Positions 1 to 35,700 are shown, numbered from the stretch's first letter. The stretch is DNA of 64,000 nucleotides from Sorangium sp025924095 (GCF_051521505.1 NZ_CP150356.1:5766001-5830000); one strand, 5' to 3'. Made by a program: numbers and translations. Notes: a model not told the origin generated them from the sequence alone.

Positions 1-7308
<7,308 letters not shown>

Positions 7309-7363
7309 GGTCGGTTTCTCGACGCGGTGTCGCCCTGGTTTCGGTGGATCACTCGCTCGCTCC

Positions 7364-10300
7364 TCATGCGGAAAGCAGGCTCGACAGCTCGCGATCGATG
7401 AGCGCCGTCATCTCGTGGTCCGAGAGCTGCTCCACCTCGTCGATCATCTCCGCTCGCATGGGCGCCCCGGCATGCTCCAGCGGGAGCGCGGGGGCGCCGT
7501 CGTCGAGCAGCAAGGACGCGAGGTGCTCGGCCAGCGCCTCGATGGTCGGATGGTTGAACACGACCATCGAGGGGAGCGGGCGCCCCACGCTGCGCTGGAG
7601 CTGGTTCTTCAGCTCGACCGCCATGAGCGAGTCCATGCCCATGTCGAAGAAACCCCGCTGCGGGGGCGCCTTCTGCGAAGGATCCATGCCCAGCACACGA
7701 TCGACCTCGCCCTGCACGTGCTCCGCGACCATCGCCCGTCGGGCCCCCGGCGCGACCTGCGAGAGGCGCGCGCGCAGATCCGGCCGAGCCTCTGCCTCGG
7801 GTGCGCGCGCCTCCCGCGCGAGCTCGGAGAACAGGGCAGGCACAGCGCCGTAGGCCGCAGGCTCCGCGCGGCGGGACGCGTCGATCGGCAGCACGGCGGC
7901 CTGGACCGCGCCCGAGGCGACGAGCCGCTCGAGCCAGCGCAGCCCTTCGGCGGGCGCGATCACGCCCGCGCCCCGCGCTCCGTGCCAGCGCAGCGCCTGC
8001 CTCTCGAGCGCCTCGGCGAGCGCCGTCCCCGCCCACGCGCCCCAGTTGATGCTGAGCGCGGGCAACCCCGCGGCGTGGCGGTGGTGAGCGAGGGCATCCA
8101 GAAAGGCGTTCGCCGCGGCGTAGTTGCCCTGCCCCTCCACGCCCAGGAGGGACGCGCCCGACGAGAACAGGACGAAGAAGTCGAGGTCGAGCGAGCGCGT
8201 GCCGAGGTGCAGGTTCCACGCCCCCTCCGCCTTGGGCCGCAGGACGCGCGCGAAGCGGTCGGCGCTCTGCTGGAGCAGCACCCCGTCCTCGAGCGCCTCC
8301 GCGGCGTGCACAACGCCGCGCAGCGGGCAGCCGCCGGCCGTGAGCGCGGCGAGCGCCTCCCCGAGCGCCGCGGCGTCGGCGACGTCGGCCCGGATCACCG
8401 TGACACGCGCTCCCCTCGCTTCCAGCGCGCGCAGCGCAGCCTGGGCGCCCTCGTCCGGCTCGTCCGCCCCGAGGAGGCAGAGCTGCCGCGCGCCGCGGTC
8501 GACCATCCACCGCGCCACATCGAGCGCCGGCGCGCGGAGCTCGCCCGTGACGAGGTACGTCGCGCCGGGATCGAGCGCCACCTCGCGCGCACCTTCGCCA
8601 AGGGCGCCGCGCACGAGGCGCGCCGCGTAGCGCTGGGCGCCTCGCAAGGCGATCTGATCTTCACCGTCCGACGCGAGCAGGTGGGCCGCCAGCGCGGCCT
8701 CTTCGCCGTCCTCGACCGAAGGGGCCAGATCGACGAGCCCTCCCCATACCTCCGGGTGCTCGAGCGCCAGCACCCGACCGAGGCCCCAGAGCGGCGCCTG
8801 CCACGGCGCGGGCACGGCGTCGCCCGGAGCCGCCGCGACGGCCCCGCGGCTCACGAGCCAGAGCTTCGGCGGCGGGCTGAGCTCGCTCCTGGCCACCACC
8901 TGCACCCAGGCGAGCGCGCGGGTCACGCTCCGCCCGATCGCCGCGGAGAGCCCCTCGCCTCCCTCCGGCACAGCGTCGAGGCCAGCGAGGTACACCACCC
9001 CGCGGACCGGTCCGCGCGCCGCGAGCAGGTCGGCCCACCACGCGCCGAGCTCCGCCGCGGAGGCCGGATCCAGGGGCGCCCCGTCCTGACCCTGCAGATC
9101 CGATGCGGTCCCCGAGCGAAGCCGCGAGCAGGTCGCCCCCTCGGCTTCGAGCGCGTCGGCCAGCCGGTCTCCTACCGTCCCCTCGTCCGCGAGCACGACC
9201 CAGTGCGCCGGCGCCGGAGGCCGCGACGGCGCGAGCGGCGCCGGACGCCATCGGGCCTCGTACAGCCAGTCCGCGGGCGCGACGCCGAACGAGCCCTCCG
9301 TCGCCTCCGGCCGCGACGTCTCCGCCGTCTCCGACGTCTCCGACGTCACATTCCCGCGCGGCGTCGCGCCGGGGGCATCGAGCCAGTACCGCTGTCGCTG
9401 CCAGGGGTAGGTCGGCAGCGCCACGGTGCGGCCTCCCGGAGAGAAGAGCGCTGGCCACTCGACCGTCTGGCCGTGGGCGTACAGCTGGCCCATCGCGCGC
9501 AGCAGGCTCTCGCGCTCGTCGTGCCCGCGACGCAGCGTGGTCACGCTCCGGCCCTCGCCGCTCTCCTCGCCGAGGCACTGCCTCAGGTTGACGGCGAGCA
9601 CCGGGTGCGGGCCGATCTCCACGAAGACCCGACAGCCGTCCGAAGCCGCGGCCTCCACCGCCTGCGCGAACAGCACCGGCGCCCGGATGCCCCGAGCAAA
9701 GTACCCGGAATCGAGCGATTCGCCCTCGATCTGCGCGCCCGTCACCGTGCTGTACATCGCGATCGCCGCCCGGCGCGGCGCGAGCCGCCCCAGCTCGCGC
9801 GCGAGCTCGCCTTCCAGCGGCGCCATCTGCGGGCTGTGGAACGCGTAGTTCACGCCCAGCATCCGGCAGAGCACGCCCTGCCCCCGGAGCCGCTCCAGGA
9901 GCTCCTCGAGCGGCGCGGCCTCTCCGGAGAGCACCACCGAGCCGGGATCGTTGATCGCCGCGATCGAGAGCCGGTCCTCGTGGCCGCGGAGGGCGCGCGC
10001 CCCGTCCCCGGCGCCGAGCGCGACCGCGGCCATCTTCCCGAGCCCTGTCGCCTTCTGCATCACGCGTCCGCGCAGGCAGACGAGGCGCACCGCCGCCTCG
10101 AGGCTCAGCGCTCCGGCCACGTAGGCCGCCGCCGCCTCGCCGACGCTGTGGCCCACCACCGCGTCCGGGGTGACGCCCCACGACCTCAGCAGCTCCGACA
10201 GCGCGACCTGGATCGCGAACAAGGCAGGCTGCGCGACCTCGGTCTCGTTCAGGCGCGAGCTCACCTCCGGCGCGGCGAGCGCTTCGAGCAACGAGAAGCC

Positions 10301-12123
10301 CGCGTGCCGCTGAACGAGCGCGTCGCAGGCCTCGATCGCGGCGCGGAACACGGGCTCCTCGCCGAGGAGCGAGCGCCCCATCCCGACCCACTGGGAGCCC
10401 TGCCCCGAGAAGACGAAGGCGACGCGGCCTCGCCCCGCCGGAGGCACCTTGCCGCGGACCAGGCCCGCCGGCGATTCCCCCTGCGCGAACGCGGAGAGCG
10501 CGGCGGCCATCTCCGCCCGGCCGCGCCCTACCACGGCCAGCCGGTGCTCGTGGTGACTGCGCCGCACGCTCGCCGTGTACACGATGTCGTGCAGGCGCGC
10601 CCCGCCCTCCTGGGACGCCTCGACGACCAGCGCCTCGCCGTACAGCCTCGCGAGGGCCGAGAGCGCCTCCGGGCTCTTCGCCGACAGCGGCAGGAGGTAG
10701 CTCGATGCCTCTCGCGCGTCCGCCACAGGCTCCAGCCTGGGCGCTTCTTCCACGATGACATGCGCGTTCGTCCCGCTCAGGCCGAACGAGCTCACGCCCG
10801 CGAGCCGCGGCTTCTCTCCGCGCTTCCATGGGACGGGCGCCGTGGGGACGATGAAGGGCGTCCCTTCCAGCGTGATCCGGGGGTTCAGCGCCCTGAAGTG
10901 CAGGTTCCGCGGAACGATCTCGCGCTCCAGGCAGACCACCGCCTTGATCAACCCTGCCACGCCGGCTGCCGCCTCGAGGTGTCCGATGTTGGTCTTCACC
11001 GCGCCGAGGACGCACGCCGCGCCGTCCGCGCGCGGCGCTCCAAGCACGGCCTTGAGCGCCTCGAGCTCGATCGGATCGCCGAGCGACGTCCCCGTCCCGT
11101 GCGTCTCGACGTACCCGATCGACGAGGCCGCCGCCTGCGCGTTCTCGAGGGCCTTTCGCAGCAGCGCCTTCTGCGACAGCACGTTGGGCGCGGTCAGCCC
11201 GGTGGACCGGCCGTCCTGGTTCACCGCCGATCCGCGGATCACGGCGAGGATCGGGTCGCCGTCGCGCTGCGCGTCCGACAGGCGCTTCAGCACGATGATC
11301 CCGCACCCCTCTCCGCGCACGAAGCCGTTCGCCCCGGCGTCGAACACCTTGCAGCGGCCGTCCGGCGAGAGCACCTGGCTCCTCGCCAGGAGCCGCATCG
11401 GCGTGGCCGAGAGGATGAGGTTCACGCCGCCGGCCAGGGCCAGCGCGCTGTCGCCGCTCCGCAGGCTCTGGCAGGCGAGGTGAACCGCCACAAGCGAGGA
11501 CGAGCAGGCCGTGTCGACGATCATGCTCGGCCCCTGGAACCCGAACGCATAGGACAGCCTGCCCGCCGTGAAGCAGTGTCCCGTCCCGGTGACCGTATAG
11601 ACGTCACCCGACTCGGCGATGCTGGCGCCGCTGAGCTCGGCGTAATCGGTCATCGACGTGCCGACGAAGACGCCGACCCGGCCGCCGAACAGCTTCTCCG
11701 GGACCTGTCCGGCGCGCTCCAGCGCCTCCCACGCGACCTCGAGCAGGAGCCGCTGCTGCGGGTCCATCGCCCGCGCCTCCCGGGGAGCGATACCGAAGAA
11801 GGCCGCATCGAAGAGGCCGACGTCCTCCTTCAAGAACGCGCCCCAGCGCGCCGCCCTTGCCCCGGGATCGGCGGAATCCGCCGCGGAGGAGCCCAGGTGA
11901 AAGCGCTCGCCGGGCACCTCGGCGACCGCGTCCGCGCCTCCCTCCAGCAGCCCGAAGAACGCCTCCGGGCTTGTCGCCCCCCCCGGGAAGCGGCATCCCA
12001 TGCCGAGGATCGCGATCGGCTCGGCCGCCGCTCGCCGCGTCGCCTCGAGCTCGGCCTCCAGCTCCCCGAGCTTGACCATCGCCTTGCGCAGGCGCGCCCG
12101 GTACTCCTCCAGCAGGGCCGTGG

Positions 12124-12127
<4 letters not shown>
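7364..12127 (-). CDS. Modular PKS ORF8: KS-AT-KR(inactive)-ACP
   Basis: 1587 aa, module 8. N-terminal coiled docking helix (1-35), KS about 36-465 (DTACSSS Cys near 210), AT about 560-870 with GHSVGE Ser near 661 and the mixed specificity motif YAFH near 762, which I would call malonyl or relaxed. The KR-like region (about 980-1390) keeps the Ser/Tyr/Asn catalytic set in a normal FSSGASLLG...GNYAAAN block, but its nucleotide-binding loop reads TGELRAPAL where TGGxGxLG is required, and the GRR that normally follows is GAD. NADPH binding should be lost, so the module is predicted to leave a beta-ketone. ACP Ser near 1499 (MGMDSLM). The start ATG overlaps the ORF7 stop (ATGA). A short Thr-Ser-Glu-Thr repeat lies in the AT-KR linker near 9315-9350. 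Confidence 0.95.
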
Positions 12128-16703
<4,576 letters not shown>

Positions 16704-16707
<4 letters not shown>

Positions 16708-19700
16708 GAGGTCAGCCTGAGAGTCCGCATCGCGGCGAGCTCCTCCGCGAGCGCGGCGGCCATCTGGTCTTCCGAGAGATCGTCGAGATCGGCCGCGGCC
16801 TCCGGCCGAGGCGGCTCGGCTCCCGGCGGCTTCGCGTCGAGCCCGTCCGGCCCGACCTCGGGCCCGAGCAGCTCCTCCGCGACCTTCCGCGAGAGCGCCT
16901 CGAGCGTCGGATAGTCGATGAGGAGCGTCGCGGAGAAGCGACGGCCGGTGGAGCGCTCGACGAGGTTCCGGAGCTCGACCGCCATCAACGAGTCGAGGCC
17001 GAGCTCGCGGAGCGGGCGGCGCGGGTCGATGGGGTCCGAGGGATCGAGCCTCAGGATCTTCACCACCTGCGAGCGGACATGCTCGGCCACCATCGAGGAG
17101 CGCGCCCGCGGGAGCGCCTCGGAGAGCTCGCGCTGCAGGCCATGCTCTTCGCCGGCCGCGGGCGCAGGCCCGCGGGACGCGCCTTCGAAGCGCTCGAACA
17201 GCGGCCGCCGCCGCATCGCCTCCTGGATCGACTTGAAGACGCGAAGGTCGACCCGGGCGACAACCGCCTGCGCGACGCCGCCGCCGGCGAGGCGCCCCAG
17301 CATCGCGAGGCCGTCCTCGGGCGAGAGGGCGGAGATCCCGATCCGCTCGAGCTCTGCCAGGAGCTCGGGCGAGGCCATGCCTCCGCCCGCCCAGGGCCCC
17401 CAGTTCACGCTGACGTAGGGCCGGCCCTCGCGCCGGCGCGCGTGCGCGAGGGCGTCCAGGAAGGCGTTGGCCGCGGCGTAGTGCGCCATCCCCGCGGAGC
17501 CCCAGACGGACGCGATCGACGAGAACGAGACGAAGAAGTCGAGGGGCGCGCCGCGCGCGAGCCGATCGAGGAGCCACGCACCCCTCACCTTGGCGCGGAG
17601 CACCGCCTCGACGGCGCGCTCGTCGAGCGCCCGGATCGGCCGCGTGTCCGCGAAGCCCGCGGCGTGCACGACGCCGCGCAGCGGGAGCTCCGCTGCGCGC
17701 AGCGACGCGAAGAGCTCGGTCATCCGCGCTTCGTCCCCCACGTCGGCGGCGATCACCTGCACGCTCGCCCCCTCCGCCTCGAGGGCGCGGACGGCAGAGA
17801 TCGCCGGCTGGAGCGGGTGATCCGCCGGCAGATCGGCCCAGGTGTCGCGCGGCGGCAGCCCGCGGCGTCCGACGAGCGCGAGGTGCTTCGCGCCGCGCGC
17901 GAAGAGCCATCGCGCCACCGCGAGGCCCAGCGCGCCGAGCCCGCCCGTGATCAAGTAGATCGCGTCGGCGCTCACCTCGACCCGCGACGCCTCCTGGACG
18001 GCTTGCGGCGCGAGCCGGGCGACGTGACGCTGGCCGCCCCGGAGGGCGATCTGATCCTCGCCGTCAGGGCGCTCGATGACGTCGAGCAGCTGCGCCGCGT
18101 CCGCGTCGGACGCCTCCGGCGCCAGATCCACGAGCCCGCCCCACTGCTCGGGGTATTCAAGCGCCGCCACCCGCCCGAGCCCCCATACCGGCGCCGCCGC
18201 GATCGCCGGAGCTGCGCCGGAGACCGGCTGCGCGCCACGCGTGACGGCCCAGAGCCGGGCGGAGCGAGCCTCCGGCACGTCCGCGAGCGCCTGGATCGAC
18301 GCGAGCAGGCTCACGCAGCCCATCGCCTGCGCCGCGTCGAGCGCCTCCGTCGAGGCTGGCTCCGCCGTCCCCGCGTCGAGGCTCCCGAGGTGCAGGAGCC
18401 CGCGGAGAGGCCGGCCGTCCCTTTGCGCCGCGTCCCGGAGGATCTCCGCGAGCCGCTCGCGGCGCGCGGCGTCGCTCGGGCGGACGAGATCGCAGCGCTC
18501 GCCCTTCGCCGCCAGCAAGCTCGCGAGGCGAGCGCCCACCCCTCCGCCATCGGCGACGACGAGCCACGAACCCGGGCTCTCCGACGCCGGCCGCGACGAG
18601 GCATCGCGGCGCTCCAGCGGCGACCACTCGACCGCGTACACCCCGGCATCGAGCGAGGCTTCGGCCCGCGCGCCGGCGGAGAGCGGAGAGGGCGCGCCGT
18701 TCTCGAGCGCGGCGGCGGGCATTTCCTCGCCCCGGGCCGCCGCGGCATACGGGAGCGGCGCGCTCATCCGGGCTCGGGCGGCGCGGGAGACGTGCTCTGC
18801 GCGCGCGTAGCCGTCCTTGCGCAGGACCAGGAGGACATAGCTCACGAGCTTCTTCTCGAGCATCCTGCCGAGGTTCGCGTACGACCGGAAGCTCTGGAGG
18901 ACGAGCGGATCGAGCCCCGGACCGACCTCGGCGAAGTGCTCTTCCAGGCGCTCGTCGTGGAAGAAGTTCCCGACCTCGCGGCTGACGTCCACGCACTCGG
19001 CCACGCTGAGCCGGTAGCGCGCGAAGAGGTCGCACCACTCGTCCCGAGTCACGAGGTACGACGACGTCTCCTCGTGCACGATGGAAGACGCGCCATTCGA
19101 GACGAAGTCCGCCATCACGACGAAGCCGCCCTGCTGGAGGTGCCGGCTGACGTTCGCGAAGAGCGCGTCTTTATCCGCGATGTGCGCGGCCACCTCGAAC
19201 CCGAGGATCACGTCGTACTGCGAGGGGAAGTCGTGCCGCGTGCTGTCGCAGTTGAAGATCTTCACGCGATCTTCGAGCCTGTGGGCGCGGAGCTTTCGAT
19301 GACCGAGCCGGGCCTGCTCCGGGGAGATCGTGTAGCCGTGGAGCTCGAGGTGCGGATACTGCTCCGCGAGCGCGACGAGATCCGCGGCGTGGCCGCAACC
19401 GAAGTCGAGCGCCTTGGAGCAGGACAGGAAATCGACGTGCCGGAACGCGACTTGCCGCATTTCGCGCTGGGCGGCGCCGATGCGCGCGAAATCCGCCGGG
19501 TGCCTTCGCGGGCGAGCCATGGTCCTGAGCCAGGAGAACTCCGGAACGGCCTCCCGGAACGGCGGGAAGGTGAGATAGGCCTGCTCGAGCGAATCCCTCT
19601 CGGGCGAGTCGCCCGCGTCCACCGTGGAGAGCGCATCGTAGTAGCGGGCAACCGACGTATCGGCGCTGGCCGGCGCGGCCGCGCCGTTCTTTGTGGCGGA

Positions 19701-22447
19701 AGGCGGGTCGATCCAGCATCGACGGCGCTGGAAGGGATAGGTGGGCAGCACGAGCTTGCGCCGGGCCCGGTCGCGGTCGAAGCCCGCGAAGTCCACCTTC
19801 GCGCCTCGCACGTACAGCGCTCCCAGGCTCTCGAGCATCTGCGCGCAATCCGAGCGCTTCGGCCGCAGCGACGGCAGCCACACCCCCGCCCCCTCCGGCA
19901 CGCACCGCCGTCCCATCGCCGAGAGCACAGGACTCGGCCCCACCTCCACGAACGCTTCCGCCCCCGCCTCGTGCAGCGCCCGTATCCCCTCCATGAACCG
20001 CACCGGCGCGCGCACATGACTCGCCCAGTACCCCGCCTGCGTCACTTCCTCGCGCGCCGCCCTCCCCGTCACGTTCGCGATGAGCTTCCGCTGCGGCAAC
20101 CCAAGCTTCACCTTCGACGCCGCCCGCTCGAACGCCTCCACCATCGGCGCCATCAGCGGTGAGTGGAATGCGTGCGATACGTTCAGCCACCGGCTCTTGA
20201 CGCCGCGCGCCCCCAGCGCCTCCACCACCGCCGTCACCGCGCCTCGCGCCCCGGACACCACCGTCTCCGACGGCCCGTTCACCGCCGCGATCGACACCTC
20301 CGCCGCGTACGGCCTCACCGCCTCCGCCACCGTCGCCTCGTCCGCGAACAGCGCCGCCATCGCCCCCTGCTTCGGCAGCGCCTGCATCAGCCGCCCTCGC
20401 GTCGCGATGAGCCCGAGCCCCTCCGACAGCCCGAGCACCCCCGCCACGCACGCCGCCACGTATTCCCCGACGCTGTGCCCGAGCACCGCAAACGGCTCGA
20501 TCCCCCACGCCTTCCACTGCGCGCTCAGCGCATACTCCACCGCGAACAGCGCCGGCTGCGTGTACTCCGTCTCATCCAGCGGGCTCGCCTGCCCCTCCGC
20601 CGGATACAGCACCTCGATCAGCGATCTCTCCAGGTGACCACGCAACAGCGCGTCGCACTCCTCGATCGCTCGCCGGAACACGGGCTCGGTCGCGAACAGC
20701 TCCTGCCCCATGCCCACATATTGCGACCCCTGTCCCGTGAACAGGAACGCCACGCGAGGCCCCTCCGTCCGCTCCACCTGCCCACGCTCCGTCTGCTCCC
20801 CTCCCTCGCCTCGCGCGAACGCAGACAGCCTCTCCTGCATCTGGGCCCGGGACGACGCCACCACCGACAGCCGGTGCGCGAAGTGCGCTCTCCCCGTGTG
20901 CGCCGTGAACACCACGTCCCCGAGCTGCTCCTCCGGGTGCGACCCGAGGTGCGCCGCGTACTTCCCCGCCAGCTCACGCAAAGCCCCCTCGCGCTTCGCC
21001 GACATGCACAAGAGCTGCGCCGGACGCTCCGCTCCGGCCTCCTTCACCTCCGCCAGCGAAGGCGCCTCTTCCAGCACCACGTGCGCGTTGATCCCGCTCA
21101 TTCCGAACGAGCTCACCCCGGCGACGCGCCGCTCGCCTTCCGCCGAGGGCCACCGCGTCCGCTCCATCGGCACCCGCACCGGCAGCTCCGCCCACGCCAC
21201 GTGCGGGTTCGGCTGCCGCAGGTGCGGCTGCACAGGCAGCTCTCCGTGCTGCATCGCGAGCGCCACCTTCAGCACGCCCGCCACCCCCGCCGCCGCCTCC
21301 AGGTGCCCGATGTTCGCCTTGACCGCTCCCACCCACAGCGGACGCTCCGGCGAGCGGCCCGGACCGAACACCTCACCCAGCGCGTTCAGCTCGATCGGGT
21401 CCCCGAGCGATGTGCCCGTGCCATGCGCCTCGATGTAGCTCACCTGCGACGCTTCCACCCCCGACGCCGCAAGCGCCCGCCGGATCAGCGCCCGCTGCGC
21501 CACCCCGTTCGGCACCGTCAGACCGCCGCTCGGCCCGTCGTGGTTCACCGCCGAGCCACGGATCACCGCCTCGATCGGGTCGCCGTCCGTCAGCGCGTCG
21601 GACAGCCGCTTGAGCACGACCATCCCGCACCCCTCGCCACGGCCGTAGCCGTCCGCCGACGCGTCGAACGTCTTGCAACGCCCGTCCGGCGCCAGCGCCC
21701 GGAGCCGCGAGAGCGCGGCCCATGGATCGGGCGATAGCATCAAGCTCACGCCGCCGGCGAGGGCCACGCGGCACTCGCCGTTCCGCAGGCTCTGGCAGGC
21801 CAGATGGATCGCCACGAGCGACGACGAGCACGCGGTGGTCACCACCATCGAAGGGCCCTGCAGGCCGAGCACGTACGAGAGGCGGCCCGCGGCGAAGCTG
21901 AACTCGTTCCCGCTCGCTGTGTACCCGTCGCTCCCGCCGCGCGCCTGCGCCGCGTTGATCAGGTGGGCGTAATCGTTGCTCATCATCCCGATGAACACGC
22001 CTGTCGCACTCCCGAACAGGGCGTCCGGGGATTGCCCTGCCCGCTCGAGCGCCTCCCAGCTCACCTCGAGGAGCAGACGCTGCTGGGGATCGAGGCTCTG
22101 CGCCTCGCGCGGCGAGATCCCGAAGAAGGATGGATCGAACTGATCGACGGAGCGCAGGAAGCTGCCCCGGCGGACGTAGCTCTTGCCCGGATGCTCGGGG
22201 TCTGGATCGAAGAAACCATCGATGTCCCACCGGTCGGAGGGGATGTCGCTCGTGGCGTCCACGCCCTCGCGGAGCAGCTCCCAGAAGGCCTCCGGGCTGT
22301 CGGCGCCGAGAGGCATGCGGCAGCTCGTCCCGATCACGGCGACAGGCTCGGTCCGCGTGCGCTCGAAGGACGCGAGCCGCGCCTCCAGCTCCTCGATGAC
22401 GACGAGCGCGCTGAGCAGCGCCGTGCTTTGGTCCTGCTTGCTCTGGC

Positions 22448-22451
<4 letters not shown>
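16704..22451 (-). CDS. Modular PKS ORF6: KS-AT-methyltransferase-KR-ACP
   Basis: 1915 aa, module 6. KS about 35-465 (TTACSSS Cys near 210), AT about 560-870 with GHSVGE Ser near 660 and HAFH near 762 (malonyl). Between AT and KR (about 920-1200) is a SAM-dependent methyltransferase with motif I LDFGCGHAADL near 1015 and an acidic residue ending the next strand region. The motif is unlike the EIGAGTGG of typical PKS C-methyltransferases and closer to the in-module O-methyltransferases known from stigmatellin- and myxothiazol-type systems, so a beta-methoxy group is the favoured outcome. KR about 1500-1700 is complete; VWG Trp without LDD suggests A-type. ACP Ser near 1820 (LGLDSLM). The GTG start overlaps the ORF5 stop (GTGA). 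Much of KS and AT is near-identical in DNA to ORF4. Confidence 0.94.
19727..21712 (-). repeat. Near-identical KS/AT-coding repeat, copy in ORF6
   Basis: About 2 kb covering the C-terminal half of KS, the linker and the whole AT. It matches the ORF4 copy at 30030-32010 almost base for base, including synonymous sites, and both share the sequence type TEGPRVAF...GSQYVGMG and LLRGHLERS. Identity stops abruptly at both ends: before the post-AT WIDPP motif and within the KS. Confidence 0.85.
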
Positions 22452-32760
<10,309 letters not shown>

Positions 32761-32774
32761 CCCAGGATGTTCCC

Positions 32775-35700
32775 CTATTCGAACGAGGTCAGCTCGGCGA
32801 GCTGCGCTTCCAGCTCGGCCTGCGAGAGCCGCTTGATCTCGGCCACGAGCTTCCTGTCCTCCGACACGACGGGCGCGGCGGACGGCGCAGGCTCACCGCG
32901 CTCGAGGCAGAGGACGTCATCGCATACGAACCGCGAGAGCGCGGTCACGCTGGGATAGTCGAGGGTCACCGTCGACGGGAGCGGCCGTCCGAGACCGGTC
33001 TGCAGCTGATTCTTCAGGAGGATCGACGAGAGCGAATCCATCCCCATCTCGAAGAAGCCCCGGCGCGTATCCACGAGCTCCACGGGGCGAACCCCGAGGA
33101 CCCGCGCCGCCAGCTCGTGGACATGGCGGAACACGAGATCGCGCCGCTCGCTCGATGGCGCCCGCTCGATCTGCGCTTGCAGCGTGAGCGGCGCGTCGGC
33201 CGATACCTCATCCCGGGCCGCGCGCCTCGCGCGGGCGACCTGCGGGAGCGACGAGAAAATCGGGACAGGGCGCCCCGCCGCGAGGCCATGGATGTAGCTG
33301 GCCAGATCGCCCGAGACGACGCTCGTCTGGACGCCGCCCCGCTCGATGAGCTGGTCGAGGATCCTGACGCCGAGATCGGGAGGGATGCGGACGAGGCCCG
33401 CGTCGGACAAGGCATTCGCTCCGAGCGTCGCCAGCATGCCGACCTCGGAGAAGGGGCCCCAGTCGACGCTGAGGGCGGGCAGCCCGAGCGCGCGGCGATG
33501 GTGCGCGAGCGCATCCAGGAAGGCATTGGCGGCCGCGTAGCTGCTCTGACCTGGCGCGCCGGCGATCGCCGCCAGGGACGAGAAATAGACGCAGAAGTCC
33601 AGGGACAGGTCGCGCGTCAGGACATGGAGGTTCCACGAGCCCTGCACCTTCGCCGCGAGGACCGCCGCGAACTGCTCCCAGGTGTGCCGGAGGAGCACCG
33701 AATCGCCGGGGAGCCCCGCCCCATGGACGACGCCTGCGAGCGGCGGCATCTCGCGCGCGATCGCGCTCAGCACGCGAGCCGCGTCCTCCTCGATGGAGAC
33801 GTCGGCGATGAAGATCGCGATCTCGGCGCCGCTCTCCCGGATCTGGCGCAGCTCTTCCGCCGCCTCGGCCGTGGGCTCGCGCCTCCCCATGAGCGCGAGG
33901 TGCCGCGCCCCACGCTCGACCAGGCGGCGCGCCACGCGCCGCCCGAGGCCGCCCATCCCGCCCGTGATGAGGTAGGTGCGATCCGGGCGGAGCGGCGCGA
34001 CCTGCGCCGAGAGATCCAGCGCGCCGTCGGCCACGACGCGCTGCACGTACCGCTGCCCATCGCGGAACGCGACGTGATCTTCCCCGTCCGGCCGATCCAC
34101 CTCGCCGAGCAGCAGCGCCGCCGCGCGCTCCGCGTCGTGCGCGGGATCGAGATCGATCATCCCACCCCACACCTCGGGATGCTCGAGCGCGATCGTGCGG
34201 CCGAGGCCCCAGATCGGCCCGGCGGCGAGCTCGATCTGCGCGCCGGGCTCGACCGGCTGCGCCCCCCGGGTAACGAGCCAGAGGCGCGTGGACAGGTTCG
34301 CGCGTCCGAGCGTCTGCACCACGCGAAGGACGCTGCCGCAGCACCGCTCCTCGGCGGCGGCGAGCGACGTGGCGGTGAGCTCGCCCGCGGAAGGCGCGTC
34401 GAGGCCCCAGAGGTGCACAACGCCGCGGAGCGGACGGTCGGTCGTATCCTGCTCCAGCGCGCGGACCACGTCCTCGAACCGCGCGACCTCACCGGCGTGC
34501 GGCGGCTCCGTCGGGCTCGGGACGACAAGGCATCGCTCTCCGCGGCGCCGGAGCGCCTCCGCGAGCGCGGCGCCGAGGCCACGTCGATCCGCGAAGATCC
34601 ACCACCGCCCGCCGGCTGCGGCGTCCGGCGCCCCCTCCGAGAGGGCGCGGCGGCGCGGCTGCCACTCGACTTTGTAGAGCCAGCTCTCGAGTCGCGTCCC
34701 CGTCGCGGTCCGCAGCGCCTCCGGTGAGGCCTTGTGCAGGGATAGCCCTTCGGCCTCGAGCACGAGCCCCCCCTCCGCGGTGAGCACGCGCATCTCGCCG
34801 TGGAGCGCCGCGCCGTGCCCCCCGGCGCTCGGCCGCACGGTCACCTGGCTCCACAGCCGATCGCCGGGCCGGCCGTGAAGCCGGACGCGGTCGAAGGCGA
34901 CCGGCAGGTAAGGCTCGCTCGTCCTCATCGACCCATCCGCGCCGAGCAGCGCGCCGCCCACGATGTGCAGGCAGGCGTCGAGGAGCGCCGGGTGGAAGCA
35001 GTAGCGGCCCGCGTCCTCGGCGAGCGCGGCCGGAGCGGAGATCTCCGCCACGACCCCTCCGTCCCGCCGCCACAGCGTGGAGAGCCCGCGGAAGGCGTCG
35101 CCGTAGTGGACGCCGACGGCGCTCGTCTGCCGGTAGTAGCTCTCTCCCGTCATCTCGCCCGCGTGGAGCGCGCGGATCGAATCGAGAGACGGCGCCGCGC
35201 CGACGTCGTGCGGACCTTCGCTCCGGATCGCCCCCGACGCGTGGAGCCGCCAGTCGACCTCGCCGCCGGACGGCTCGGCGCGCGCGCTGAAGATCTCGAA
35301 CGACGCCTCGCCCGCGCCGCCAGGCACGAGGACGGTCTGCAGGACCCGCTCCTCGCCGGCAGGGAGCGGCAACGCCTCGTGAATGACGACCTGCTCGAGG
35401 ACCCGCGCCGTGGGTCCGAGCACGACAGCGCCTGCGGCGAAGGCCAGCTCGAGGTAGGCGGTCGCCGGAAAGATGACGACGTCGAAGACCTGATGATCGT
35501 TCAGAAACGGCAGCGCTCGGGTGCTCAGCCGGGTCTCGAAGACGACGCCGCGGATCGCCGGAGACCGGAGCCGCTGTCCGAGGAGCGGGTGTCCATCCGC
35601 CGGACCTTCGCGCTCCACGGGCCGCGCGGACTGCGATCGCGGAGGTGGATCGATCCAGTAGCGCTCGCGCTGAAAGGGGTAGGTCGGGAGCACGAGCTTT

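Noticed and set aside
18830..19690. C-methyltransferase (alpha-methyl) call for the module 6 MT
   Set aside because: Motif I is LDFGCG and not the GAGTGG type of PKS C-methyltransferases; kept only as an alternative.
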